Source: Sabethes cyaneus (Eukaryota > Arthropoda > Insecta > Diptera > Culicidae). From it: DNA of 64,000 nucleotides. This document shows positions 31,795 through 41,420 of this stretch, piece after piece (the stretch's first letter is position 1; each line of letters starts with the position of its first letter). Below the pieces are notes generated by a model, which searched no databases, had not been told where the DNA came from, and was given only the letters and a program-made list of their open reading frames with translations. The translations under genes and the position numbers were made by a program. The stretch lies in assembly GCF_943734655.1 (NCBI RefSeq), contig NC_071355.1, positions 33,113,964 through 33,177,963 on the forward strand. Direction: 5' to 3'.

Positions 31795-32065
31795 AAAATC
31801 CGTCCAGAAGAATGGCTTGAATGTTTGAAACAGCACCTCCCAGGGCAATGGTGACAATGGTTACCGGACAGAGCATTTTCCATTGATTCAAGCTCTTCCG
31901 CTCTCACAACCAAATATTCTAATATAGCAGATAACAGATCGATGCTCCGGTACCAATGCGTTCGGCGCACTTTACACCAAACAATGATCCGCTGCTGCTG
32001 TCGCTGCTGCTGCCGCTGCGCTGCGTTTTGCCAGTTTGCCGAGTCCAGTGAGGGATGTATAATCG
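31795..32065 (-). pseudogene. Histone H2A pseudogene, copy 2, internal deletion
   Basis: Minus-strand blocks in order: GLGKLAKRSA (weak N-tail), AERIGTGAS (H2A AERVGAGAP), EYL (in an altered frame), then after a deletion VTIALGGAVSNIQAILLDG, matching the H2A C-terminal [20 protein letters not shown]. The segment for ARDNKKTRI..RHLQLAIRNDEELNK is missing, and a (CAG)n-like stretch at 31990-32025 replaces the RLLRKGNY region. Frameshifts make it nonfunctional. It is arranged head-to-head with the H2B remnant at 32337, the normal arrangement of insect H2A/H2B pairs, and keeps a TATA box and stem-loop. Confidence 0.87.
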
Positions 32066-32141
32066 CAACTCTCTGTCTGTTCTGCACCGTACCGATGCCA
32101 AGCCAATGCGAAAATGATGCCGTTCGCCGGCTTACTTCTGA

Positions 32142-32336
32142 TTATATACCAGAGCAAACGGCAGCAAGTTGTAACAAAGGCGGATCAACGTAGGGCAGAG
32201 AATCATAGACACGAAAGAAAGGCGGTACAACGAAATCGTACTCCGTACATTGTTTGAACAAAACCGGTGTCCGGTGCTTCCTTATTGAAGAGCTACCAGT
32301 TTCTGCAAAAGCAACCTAATATGAAGCATCGTCGTC
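32142..32336. promoter_or_regulatory. Divergent H2A/H2B intergenic promoter remnant
   Basis: Between the two divergent histone remnants the minus strand has GGTATATAATCAGAAG (TATA at 32142-32148), well placed for the H2A start. The H2B side lacks an obvious TATA. Bases AACGGCATCATTTTCGCATT are shared with the region upstream of H2A copy 1 at 31010-31045. Confidence 0.55.
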
Positions 32337-32558
32337 ATGCCACCGAAAACCAGTGGAAAGGCCGCAAAGCGCGATAGGAAAAAGAAGAAGAAGCCACGTC
32401 ACTAGGAGAGCAACGCTATATTCTTTCATTTAATGCCGACAGGGATGGCACGGCAACGGGCATGGCAGACGTGCACTCACAGTTGTGTGTGGTTGTGCCG
32501 GGTGAGTTTGCCAAGTGCGCCGTCTCGGAAGGTACCAAAGTATACCGGCCTATAGTAA
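32337..32558 (+). pseudogene. Histone H2B pseudogene, internally deleted
   Basis: The plus strand starts at ATG 32337 with MPPKTSGKAAKR and a basic KKKKKKP run (insect H2B begins MPPKTSGKAAKKAGKAQ). It then jumps to PGEFAKCAVSEGTK, the H2B C-terminal [14 protein letters not shown], with TAA at 32556. About 50-60 residues of the histone fold are missing, and an early TAG follows MPPKTSGKAAKR. The start context is the usual Met of H2B, and the gene is divergent from H2A copy 2. A histone stem-loop follows at 32596. It is the clearest sign that a genomic histone unit, not an mRNA, was captured. Confidence 0.87.
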
Positions 32559-32595
32559 ATGTATCTGGTCAGGCTTCTGTAACTATACAACAATT

Positions 32596-32611
32596 AGCCC
32601 TTTTTAGGGCC
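32596..32611 (+). promoter_or_regulatory. Histone 3' stem-loop, H2B
   Basis: AGCCCTTTTTAGGGCC has five paired bases plus one end mismatch (A where G would complete the stem) around a T-rich loop, 38 bases after the H2B stop. Its downstream flank TATAAATGAAGATGCAA recurs after the stem-loop at 13172. Confidence 0.78.
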
Positions 32612-32931
32612 TAATATATAAATGAAGATGCAATTCGATTTTCTCACTAAACGCTTAGTCTTGAATTACGAAGTGGCGCAGTTTTCTTTTGCCAGATAAT
32701 GTGGCTTACTCGTTTCATGTTTTTAGAAAGAATCTTAAATTCGTATTATTTTGCATGTGTAAGTATATGAACAATTTTGTTTAGAAATATTCTTCGGAAG
32801 GTTTCGTCTTAATACAGTTTAAACATGTAATTTCTGACGGGCTCATACTTCGAACGCTTATACTAAACTGCCAACATCACTTTAAAATGTGAGAAAAATC
32901 AATTTTACTGCTTCGTATACTTTTATTCAGT
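32612..32931. other. Spacer between H2B and H1 copy 2
   Basis: AT-rich DNA without recognised features; it corresponds to the histone-cluster spacer. ATCAATTTTACTGCTTCGTA at 32899 matches the bases just below H1 copy 1 (31048-31068), fixing the edge of the duplicated unit. Confidence 0.5.
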
Positions 32932-32947
32932 AGTTCTTAAAAGAACT
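32932..32947 (-). promoter_or_regulatory. Histone 3' stem-loop, H1 copy 2
   Basis: AGTTCTTTTAAGAACT on the minus strand, identical in stem, loop and both flanks (CTGGTAGAAAACAATC before, ACTGAATA after) to the one at 31082. Confidence 0.82.
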
Positions 32948-32984
32948 GATTGTTTTCTACCAGATATTAGTAATGCAAATCAAG

Positions 32985-33500
32985 GAAATTTCCATCTAGG
33001 CAAGAGTTTTTTTCGGGTACCTTCTCCGCTGGAACGACTTCCTTTGACTGGGGATTTCGGTGCCTTTGCTACGGTTTTCATTGGCTTAGTAGATTTTTGT
33101 TCGGAGGCACCCGCATATTTACACCAGTAGTACAGCTTTAATCGGAGCCGCCTTTGCAGCAGTTAGCAAAGATATTGTTTTCGTCCGTTTTATCAACCTT
33201 GAACAAATCGGAAGCGCCTGTTCTTTTTGTTTGGACCAGTTTTTCGACAGCTAATTTCAAAACCTTTTTCACAAATGTGTCCAACCTTGGAACGTCACAA
33301 TTGTGGCTAGCGGCGATTTACTTCTAACGGCTTGCAGCGAGGATCCATTGATTTTACTGGGTATTGATAGCAGCAAAAACCATATCGTTCGCTGGCGGGC
33401 GAGTCGGTGGCTTCTTCGGATTGTTGGCGTCTTGCCTGGTGAATTTGAATGTCTTCGATGCCTTATTCCGAGCAAGCAACACCCACTGAAGCTCAACAAT
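32985..33500 (-). pseudogene. Histone H1 pseudogene, copy 2
   Basis: Minus-strand blocks in order: NKASKTFKFTRQDANNPKKP, PTRPPANDMVFAAI, NGSSLQAVR, IAASHNCDVPRLDTFVKKV, LKLAVEK, LVQTKRTGASDLFKVDKT and a degraded Lys-rich tail. These follow the linker-histone globular domain almost completely (HPPV.DMV..AI..L, NGSSLQAIKKYIAA.YKCD, FIKKALKSAV, LVQTKGTGASGSFKL), with several frame changes and a TAA inside. No start ATG is visible. It is the best-preserved H1 in the window. H1 copy 1, on the same strand 1.85 kb away, indicates tandem duplication of the unit. Confidence 0.9.
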
Positions 33501-33559
33501 TTTCGAGCGGATTCTATAGAGCGTAAATTAAATACAATCAAAACCCATAGCTCATCTCG

Positions 33560-33566
33560 TATATAT
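33560..33566 (-). promoter_or_regulatory. TATA box of H1 copy 2
   Basis: The minus strand reads AGAAATATATACGAGATGAG about 70 bases before the first recognisable H1 codons. Conserved at the other two H1 loci in the window. Confidence 0.55.
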
Positions 33567-33874
33567 TTCTGTCATCTGTGCTAGGGAAGCATTGGCGTGG
33601 GAAGGCAAAAACATGAAAATAATGAAATAATGAATATAGTCAAATATTTTCTCAATTATTAAACGTCTGTTTGGGAAACATGGAATCTATTGTATTGTTA
33701 TGGATTTTTTGAAAAATTTCCAATCGATTGATACCAATATCTCTAGAATCTGTTGACGGATGACTGAGTTATAAGCGTGCAAACCATAACCACTTTTCGT
33801 TACATGTTCCCTTCTCGTTTTTCTAAAGTGCACCCCAATATAGAAATCAAAGAAGTAGTCCTACTTCAAAAAAT

Positions 33875-34200
33875 ATTGTCAAAATATTGGCTTGACTTAA
33901 TTTCTCTTTGGAAAACTTGGCTTGACTTAGTTTTGTTGCAAAAATCTCGGAAAGTACGTAACCACAAATTACCACAAAATTGGATTTCGAAGCCACACAT
34001 TAACCACTAAATATTGGTGAAAAAGTTTTACAAAAAAATATTGTCAGAGCTAGCTTTACTTAATTTTTCTTTGGAAAATTTGCCTTGACTTAGTTTTATG
34101 GAAAAATCTCGGAAAGTACGTAACCACAAATTACCACAAAATTGGATTTCGAAGCCACAAATTAATCACTAAATATTGGTGAAAAAGTTCTACAGTCCTA
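33875..34200 (-). repeat. Right subterminal tandem pair of foldback subrepeats
   Basis: Two head-to-tail inverted copies of the ~150-bp unit (about 33890-34045 and 34050-34200), with ATCTCGGAAAGTACGTAACC, ATTTCGAAGCCACA and ACTAAATATTGGTGAAAAAG in each. They mirror the left cluster, as expected of FB-type arms that grow by unit duplication. Confidence 0.85.
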
Positions 34201-34215
34201 TCGCTAGCAGGAAAT

Positions 34216-34853
34216 TTTCAGCCCTTAATTTCATTTTAATTGGCTTCGCACATGCTGCAAATCATCACCGTAAGCGATATTTAGTTTTTAGAATGTAAAT
34301 TTTCATATTTTATACAATAAGTAACGATACTTTTTGTTGGGTGAGCTTTTCAGAAACGTTTAACATTGTCCCATTTCGATTGGAACGAATTTTAATAGTT
34401 CGATTTGAACTAATATTTGATGGCAGTCGTTCAAACTCAAAATTTACATTTAAAGGGCTTTACTGAGCGTCACATACAGCTAGCGCCATTATCGACAGAT
34501 ATTAGCATTACTAATAGCTCAAGTAACGTCATCAACAGCAGATATGTTTACGTTTTATTGTAAATTTTAAAAAACGGATTTTTGCGCTTATACTTACAAT
34601 AACAACATTAAAAACTATATATTCGTGAACCACAAATAAAAAGCTTTCGATTAAGATATAAAACATCGTAATCCGATGTGTTTATCGCGAAATCAATTTC
34701 AAAGATGGCTTGACTTAGTTTTTTGGAAAAATCTCAGAAAGTACGTAACCACAAATTACCACAAATTGGATTTTGAAGTCACAAATTAACCACTAAATAT
34801 TGGTGATAAAAGTTTTAAAAAAAATTATATTGTCAAGCCATCTTGATATCTGC
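34216..34853 (-). repeat. Right 638-bp terminal inverted repeat
   Basis: Inverted partner of 29357-29994. The element ends exactly at the TGC of 34853, followed by the second GATTTTATA. Confidence 0.93.
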
Positions 34854-34862
34854 GATTTTATA
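34854..34862. repeat. 9-bp target-site duplication, right
   Basis: GATTTTATA, exact partner of 29348-29356; MITE sequence (CAAAAAAAATTACTG) resumes immediately after it. Confidence 0.93.
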
Positions 34863-35094
34863 CAAAAAAAATTACTGAAGTTTTACAAAAAATTTTTTAG
34901 CCCCCCGATTTTTAAAGCCACTTTGAAGGGCGGGGGGACAAAAACTTTAAAAATAATTTGCAATGGCCTAAATAGGTGTCGTAAAAAACGAAAAATGGAA
35001 TAATCCGGAGAACTATGATATACAGACTGTGGTAATTATCAGATTCGGTACGAGTAACTTAGTATAAGCTAAAAATTAATATAAATTACAGAAA

Positions 35095-36180
35095 TTAAGC
35101 CTTATGAGTTACGAAATTTCGAAAGTCATCCCTCTTAAAGGGGGGAGGGGTCATAATTCGCCAAATAACAAATGCTTGTCCCCTAAAACCCCCACATACC
35201 CAATTTGGTTCCATTTACTTGATTAGTTCTCGAGTTATGAGGAAATTTGTATTTCATTTGTATGGGAGCCCCCCGTTTTAAAGGGGGAGGGGTCATAATT
35301 CGCCACAGAAAAAATTCCTGCCTCCTAAAACCTCCAAATGCCCAATTTGGTTCCATTTGCTTAATTAGTTCTCGAGTTATGGGGAAATTTATATTTCATT
35401 TGTCTGGGAATCCCCCCTTCTTAAAGGAGGGAGGGGTGATAATTCGCCATAGAAAAAATCCTGCACCCTAAAACCCCCACATACCAAATTTGGTTCCATT
35501 TGCTTGATTAGTTCTCGAGTAATGGGGAAATTTATATTTCATTTGTATGGGAGCCTCGTTCTTAGAAAGAGGAGGGGTCTCAAGACACCATAGAAAAAAT
35601 GATTACCTCCAAAAACCCCCACATGCCAAATTTGGTTTCATTTTCTTGGTTAGTTCTCGAGTTATGAGGAAATTTGTATTTCATTTGTATGGGAGCCCCC
35701 CGTTTTAAAGGGGGAGGGTTCATAATTCGCCACATAAAAAAAATTCCTGCCTCCTAAAACCTCCAAATGCCCAATTTGGTTCCATTTGCTTGATTAGTTC
35801 TCGAGTTATGAGGAAATTTGTATTTCATTTGTATGGGAGCCCCCCGTTTTAAAGGGGGAGGGTTCATAATTCGCCACATAAAAAAATTCCTGCCTCCTAA
35901 AACCTCCAAATGCCCAATTTGGTTCCATTTGCTTGATTAGTTCTCGAGTTATGAGGAAATTCGTGTTTCATTTGTATGAGAACTCTCCTCTTAAAGGGGG
36001 ATGGGATCCTAATTCTTCATAGAAAAACTTCCTGCCTCCAAAAACCCCCACATGCCAAATTTGGTTCCATTTGCTTAATTAGTTCTCGAGTCATGCAGAA
36101 ATTTGTGTTTCTTTTGTATGGGAGCTCCCCCCTTTTAGAGGGGAGAGTTCTCTAACCATCATAAGAGCATTCCCCAGCCC
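35095..36180. repeat. Tandem array of ~7 units of ~145 bp
   Basis: Each unit contains GGGAGCCCCCC, AAAGGGGGAGGGGTCATAAT, AAATTCCTGCCTCCTAAAAC, CCAAATTTGGTTCCATTTGC and TTAGTTCTCGAGTTATG. The Xho-type CTCGAG recurs at about 35230, 35372, 35514, 35658, 35808, 35940 and 36086. Unit length is not constant and copies differ by several percent. No ORF of significance. Confidence 0.88.
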
Positions 36181-36669
36181 CAAAAATTCCTGCATTCAAA
36201 TTTCCACGCCAATCGGTTCAGTAGTTTCCGAGTCTATAAGGTACATACAGACAGAGAGAAATTCATTTATATACTAGCTGACCCGACAAACTTCGTATTG
36301 CCACAAATTACACACAATCGGATGATCTTTGTCACAATATCGAGTTTTGCAAGTTTCTGAGGAGTTCAACCTTAGATGATTCAATTTGGCAGTTACGTAA
36401 CTATGGAAGCATCACCAATGCTATTCAAATGCAAACCAATAAGCATTTAAGTCGCCTTAAATGCTACTTAAATGCTATTTTGGCAAAATATACAGCTACT
36501 TTACTGCTAACCTTCTTATAGTGCTGAGAATGCCAATTTGCAGCTAAATACCGACACGAAGATTTTGAATAGAATTTTGGATGCCAATTTACAACATCTA
36601 TGCAGTCAAAATGCTAATATACAACAACGTGCAGTACAATATACCAGATATGCTGATTTGCTGCTTATG
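36181..36669. repeat. 3' end of the array-bearing repeat and AT-rich flank
   Basis: The array runs into CCAATCGGTTCAGTAGTTTC, GAGTCTATAAGG, ACAGACAGAGAGAAATTCAT, TATATACTAGCTGACCCGA and CAAACTTCGTATTGCC, a motif string common at the ends of dispersed insect repeats; I do not assign a family. After 36320 the DNA is AT-rich with repeated AATGCTAAT. Confidence 0.55.
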
Positions 36670-37970
36670 TTAATGCTTATTGGTTACCTGGGATGGGTAG
36701 TTTAATATACAAAGCACAACTAGATAGATTTTTAGATTGTCGGCATATACCAGTACGCATCCGGAACCCAGCAGAATAGCAATGCTGTTAAAGTGTAAAG
36801 CAAAAAGCAAAGACCCCAAGTAACTACCTTGTAGGACACCAGAAGCATTACAAAAAGCACGTGAAACAGTGGAATTCAGCTTGACACGTAAAGCACAGTC
36901 TGTAAGATATGAGTTAAACCATGAAGTCAGTCTATCAGATCTAAACGGGGTGTTTAGAGGGTTTGTGCAAGAGTATTTCATGATCCACTGTGTCTAACGC
37001 GGCCTTAATAACTGTGTACACAGCATCGATTTGCGTTCCGGCTTCCATCTGTGAGATTCAGGTGCTGGTGAATTCGATCAAGTTAGTCGTCACAGAACCA
37101 CTCAGCGTAAAGCCATGCTGGTCTAACCTGAAATATAGTTAATGGTACTATAGTCTTATTCTTTCCAAATAATTTTATCATTCTTTGGTTTTGAGAAATG
37201 GCTAGTGTCCGGGCATAGAGGCCTGTCCGGTCATACAGGACTTCCCCCTACGAAGTAGTCTCTGATTTGTGTTCCGATGCCGTTTCAATCTCGCCCAATA
37301 ATGCAGTCCAGACCAGCGAAGAAAGGTATTCATCAAGTGCCTTAAAGTTTATCCGGCGATAATTTAGAGGTGCCATTCCGACATTAGTAGCAGGAGTGTC
37401 AACAGGATGTACCACAATAGGCAAAAATAAATCCAGTAGAGGATGGTGGGGATCGACCGGTAAGCAGTGGAGATCTCGATATTAATATTGAGTAAATCAC
37501 AGAGATTGATCAGGAAGGTAGTAAACAAGGTCGAGTGTTCGTCCAAGGTAATTACTCAGTGGATTTACTTGTTTAGGTTTAGGAATTCGAATCCATCAAC
37601 TACAGAAGCACTAACAGCAGGAAGCAGGAGGGAATTGTCCTCATTAAACCAGGAAATTTACGGTTGGTTGTATTCACCGCAAATCAAAATTGTGTCGTCG
37701 GAAGCCTTTTTCTCACGTAACTTACTAATCGAGAGGATATGCTCGTCAATGAAGCTGACTACCTTGCTTCTATCGGGAGGGATGTAAATTGCTACAAGCA
37801 AAAACTTCGTGCCTCTGTCGTGCAGTCAATATATCGTTCTCCAATCGAATTTTTATCAGAATCGTTCGGAAAGTATGTACCTACGAACAAGTCGCGTTTA
37901 CTGCGGCCATATCGTTTTAAGCAAATAATGTCATGTTGATTATGACATTTACACCATTTTTAATTTGTAC
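36670..37970 (-). pseudogene. Decayed CR1/Jockey-type LINE, endonuclease plus RT fragments
   Basis: Minus strand, upstream to downstream. Around 37800-37400 endonuclease-like blocks IYIPPDRSKVVSFIDEHI, DTILICGEYNQP.ISWF and VDGFEFLNLN resemble the APE-type domain (ILGDFNQP.I.W). Around 37110-36960 there is QHGFTLSGSVTTNLIEFTS and QIDAVYTVIKAALDTVDH. Around 36960-36690 there is WFNSYLTDCALRVKLN, SGVLQGSYLGSLLFALHFNS and LVYADNLKIYLVV. The catalytic YADD has become YADN and KAAFD has become KAALD, and stops and frameshifts are frequent. Same family style as the LINE at 27.1 kb. Long dead. Confidence 0.82.
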
Positions 37971-40739
37971 GTCACGCGAAAAAGAGAAAATACACTATGT
38001 TTTACCAAGCGCTCTTCCGGATAATTATTTTTGCATGAAAGTTAAAACTTGAGCTTCTTTCGAGTGTACTTGCATGAAAAAATAGTCGATGCTAGACCGT
38101 GTCGTTTTTACGATGTTGCCCGTTAAAGGGTTAATATTCATCTCTAGACTTACTTTCCATTCGTACTAGTTCATCAACTAATTTCATCCGCCAATAGTTT
38201 CGCCAATTTATTGTTAAAATGTCATCTCGAACACATCTAATGATATTCAAGATTACCTTTGATTTTAAGTGCAGGGCATTTTTATAGGAAAAAATACAGT
38301 AGTTTTAATTCAGTAGCTTTTTTCGTTATATCAGATCAAACCATCTCTTACTCGTCACTGGTTTCGAAGAACATTCCAAAGGTCAAAACCCGCCATTAAA
38401 TGCTAAGGTGTAACTTTACTTGTTTGTGCAACCTTTCTTCTGCTATCCGTCATCGACTCAATCTCAAAGTGTGCAGATTTAATAAACCGAGTGTAGTGTA
38501 CACGCTGGAACTTCATTGGTACGCTCTGCATCCCACTCGTAGTTAGGAGTAATTTTCCTCAACGAGTTTTTTATTGACTAGGTCCTGGTTCGCAGCGCCG
38601 AAGGATGTGCTGCCAGCGGTGAAACTTTGCCTGATTTATGTCTATCGCTCCGATGTCTATTTATTTCTATTCTCACACAATATAATATTACTCTGTGGAT
38701 CCTGAACCGTTGCAGCAAAGTGAGATGAACATATAACTCGTGCCGGAGCCCGTCTCAACTGCCTTCCCATATTACCTACGTAACGAGGGATGAAAGTCGT
38801 TGGCATTGAATCGAGAGTTCGTAGAACTGGACGCTTTTTGGGCACAATAGCGCAAGAACCTTTCGGTGCGTTCAGCTACCTCTCGGTTACGGTACAAAAG
38901 CGAATCGGGGCAAATGTCCTGTCAGTAAGCCGCACCATGCCACCCAGGCCCGGCAACGTTCCGTGCCGCTATGTATTCCACTTCGAATAAGCTCCCTCAT
39001 CTGCGGCGCTTTCGCCGTTAATATGTACACACAACATCAAAAATTTATTCAATTTCTATTTACCCCAGAGCTGTTCTGTTCCGCCGACAGCACAAATCCT
39101 TGTGATCTTTTGTTGGCAAGCAACGGATGTGCATGACGACGACGGCGGCGGAACCTACATCCAGCAGCAGCAGCAGCAGCAGCTACCTACTTGCATTACG
39201 GTTTTGTTTCTCTTCGGATGTTTGCGGCCACTCCTGAGCTACATATTGAAACTGCTTTCCAGCAGAATAGGGTGTCTAATGTGCAGCAGCGAAAAGTGAA
39301 AAATAAATAGACCGTACAGTCAAGACGATTCGATATAAATAAATAACTGTATTAATTTTGTTTTATTATCTTATTTTAAAAGACTCTAATGATAAACTTA
39401 TACACAACATTTGATTCTTTCTGCAAGAAACAGCCAAAGTCCCACCCTCACACGGTATCAAACGAAAGAGAAAGCGAGGTGGCAGCCCGGCATCAGACGA
39501 TGTGATGCAATAAATTCTTGCAAATCGGACAAACAAACTGTCCGGTTCTCGTCTTCGCGCAGATCCTTCGGAGTGCTTCTCCCGCCGCCGTCATCAGAGC
39601 TGCGGATGCCTTCGGCTTGCTTTCACTATACCGAAAAACAGCTTACCCTAGGTCATGGCCCTCCGGTGTGCTCTGGCGGTGCGGTGTGGTGCGATCCAAT
39701 GAAAATATAACCCATCAACGGTAGACCTAACCTCGCTAACAGTGCTGTGTGCTTGTCGTCACGGTAAGGTGAAATGAGCGAGTGCGGTTGATTTTGACGA
39801 ACCCCCGATGTCCCACCGATTACGTCCCGATCACGACGGACGGTCTTCGATGGAACGGCATCCAACCAATCGACCGTTTGTTTTGGAATCTGTTATATGC
39901 AGTCTATCCTCCCCCGAACCCCGTCCCTGCTGCTGCTGCATGGCCGATGATGTTGATGAGGTGCGAAGGTTTTCCAATTAGCACAATCGGTCCGGAGAAT
40001 GACCTCGCCTCGCTAAAGGTAGGTGCTAGGTCCGGTTGTTGGCTGGTCCGGTTGGTTAATGACACTGGTGCTCGTTTGTGCATCCGCCAATGTGGTTGCA
40101 ATGCAACGAAAATTGATTGATTTGCTGTAGCGTGGAACGAAAGTTCTAATGGTTTACTCAAGTCCTTACGTTTTAATTTTCCGCTTTCGTGTTACTTTTG
40201 AACTTGTTAGCAAAGCGGTTTAAAAAAGTCTAATTAGAGCAAAAGCAAAGATGAAAAAAGCGAACGATTTGTTTGTGTTTTGCGCTAGTAAAGCATGGAG
40301 TTTTAAGTATTATATTTCAAACTATTATTACTGACAGGCCACGGGTGATTCATGGCACGTGTCCAAGTAACGTTACTCAGTTTGTATTGCCAATTGATCA
40401 TGGAAAGATTTACACATTACATTTAACGAATCGCTGCGTCTTGCGCCTATAAATCTTGCATTTCTTGGCGGAATAACAAAATATTTGCATCAATCGTTCA
40501 GAAATTCTTGTGCGTATTAGCTCGCACAGAAGAAAAAAGTTGGTATGCCAATAGCTAAATAGTACATATTGGTAATAAGTGGGAGGGTGTAATTGCCATA
40601 CATTTCCTTTCCAATTAAACAACTTCCAAGCGCAGACAACACATGCATACACTAAATCAATCTTATTATTCTAGTTTTGCGTGTGGTGCGAACGTAGAAT
40701 GACAGAATTAGAGAATAAACCAAAACTAGATATTAAACG
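37971..40739. other. No gene recognised; partly CpG-rich unique DNA
   Basis: 37971-38580 is AT-rich. 38580-40150 is more GC-rich, with a (CAG)n tract at 39162-39182 and several overlapping open frames on both strands, the largest 112 codons at 39782-40120. None has a recognised domain or conserved splice pattern. 40150-40739 is AT-rich. Confidence 0.45.
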
Positions 40740-40950
40740 ACCCGCCCAGTTAGCTCCGGGGTACGATGCTGGTATAACAAGCCAGTCGTCGTAGGTTCAA
40801 ATCTCAACTGGGCGGTGCCGCTATTGAGTCAATCGGATCTTTACACTAGCCCCCTAGTTTTCCTGTACTCTATTAACCGGCTGTGAGTCTATCGATAAAG
40901 AAGGGCCAAGTTCTTAAGGACGTTTATACCCATGGCATTACTTTTTAGGT
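40740..40950 (+). mobile_element. tRNA-derived SINE, copy 3
   Basis: Best-preserved head: GTTAGCTCCGGGGTACGATG, CTGGTATAACAAGCCAGTCG and TCGTAGGTTCAAATCTC (B-box-like), then GAGTCAATCGGATC, TTAACCGGCTGTGAGTCTAT and CGATAAAGAAGGGCCAAG. Followed immediately by the tRNA-like repeat at 40956. Confidence 0.72.
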
Positions 40951-40955
40951 ATTAA

Positions 40956-41048
40956 ACAACCTAATATAACGGGCGGCAGTAGTTTAGTTAGTAAAACATT
41001 TGGGTACCAACCGAAAGAGCGTGGGTGCCAGCCCCATCTGCCATTGCA
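40956..41048 (+). repeat. tRNA-like dispersed repeat, copy 4
   Basis: GGCGGCAGTAGTTTAGTTAG, TAAAACATTTGGGTACCAAC, CGAAAGAGCGTGGGTGCCAG and CCCCATCTGCC show the A-box-like and B-box-like order of the family. Confidence 0.55.
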
Positions 41049-41279
41049 CAACCCAATTCATCCAATTTCCAATTGAAATTCGTGAATTTCCAATTCATTC
41101 AATCCAATCATTCTTCGCATCAGACATTTCCTCCCTTTCCAAAAAGTACGTGAAACGTGTCATCTGTTATGATCGTAGAGAACCAGAGTACTCTTGGTGA
41201 CTGTGAACGAAAGTTATGCGGTGGAGTTTAAATGGATAACGAACAAGCCGTGAATTGTACCAACTGCAGGGATAACCAT

Positions 41280-41420
41280 CCGTCGTCCATATCGCAAGAA
41301 TCGACCAGCTGCGGCGAGCTGGACACGTCACAAGAATGTCGCACGACAGCCTAGTGAAAATGGTCCTCTACAACCGACAGGAACGCGTCGAAGAGACGCA
41401 TGGCGATAATTGAATCAAGA
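41280..41420 (+). mobile_element. RTE-like LINE 3' fragment
   Basis: The plus strand encodes RIDQLRRAGHVTRMSHDSLV (with one Trp codon changed) and KMVLYNRQERVEETHGD, matching RLRWAGYVVRMSDDSATKIV in the LINE at 1240-1330. About 140 bp only. Confidence 0.65.

Larger units (their letters stand above)
29357..34853. mobile_element. 5.5-kb foldback/Mutator-like element carrying a histone gene cluster
   Basis: Outer ends are GCAGATATCAAGATGGCTTG and its exact complement at 34834-34853, with 638-bp inverted repeats (29357-29994 and 34216-34853) differing at about 20 positions by eye. A perfect 9-bp target duplication flanks it. The arms and subterminal zones contain at least seven copies of a ~150-bp subrepeat in both orientations. 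Foldback (FB-type) and some Mutator-like elements share long inverted repeats, internal subrepeats and 9-bp duplications. There is no transposase ORF, so it would depend on enzymes supplied in trans. The 30.5-33.6 kb interior is two partial copies of an H2A/H2B/H1 histone unit, decayed but with 3' stem-loops and TATA boxes intact. Confidence 0.9.
26910..34968 (-). mobile_element. GGCCATTGCAAAT-family MITE split by two large insertions
   Basis: Left end GTCATTACAAATATTTTTTA (26910) and right end TAATTTGCAATGGCC (34954-34968) match the termini of the intact MITE at 17991-18462. Removing the LINE (about 27095-29178) and the foldback element plus one 9-bp duplication (29357-34862) leaves about 470 bp, the same as the intact copy (472 bp). 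Shared interior blocks include CTTCCA.TTTTGTTTCGTGCT and TTAGGCTGTAAAACCCACA (29273-29342) and GCCCCCCGATTTTTAAAGCC (34901-34920), found inverted in the intact copy. Confidence 0.85.

Noticed and set aside
29357..34853. A functional histone locus
   Set aside because: Every histone frame here has deletions, frameshifts, lost start codons or stops, and the block is bounded by transposon ends with a target duplication.
35095..36180. CRISPR-like array
   Set aside because: Units are contiguous with no unique spacers between short repeats, and the context is eukaryotic.
39782..40120. A 112-codon frame on the plus strand
   Set aside because: No known motif, and the minus strand is also open across 39904-40161.
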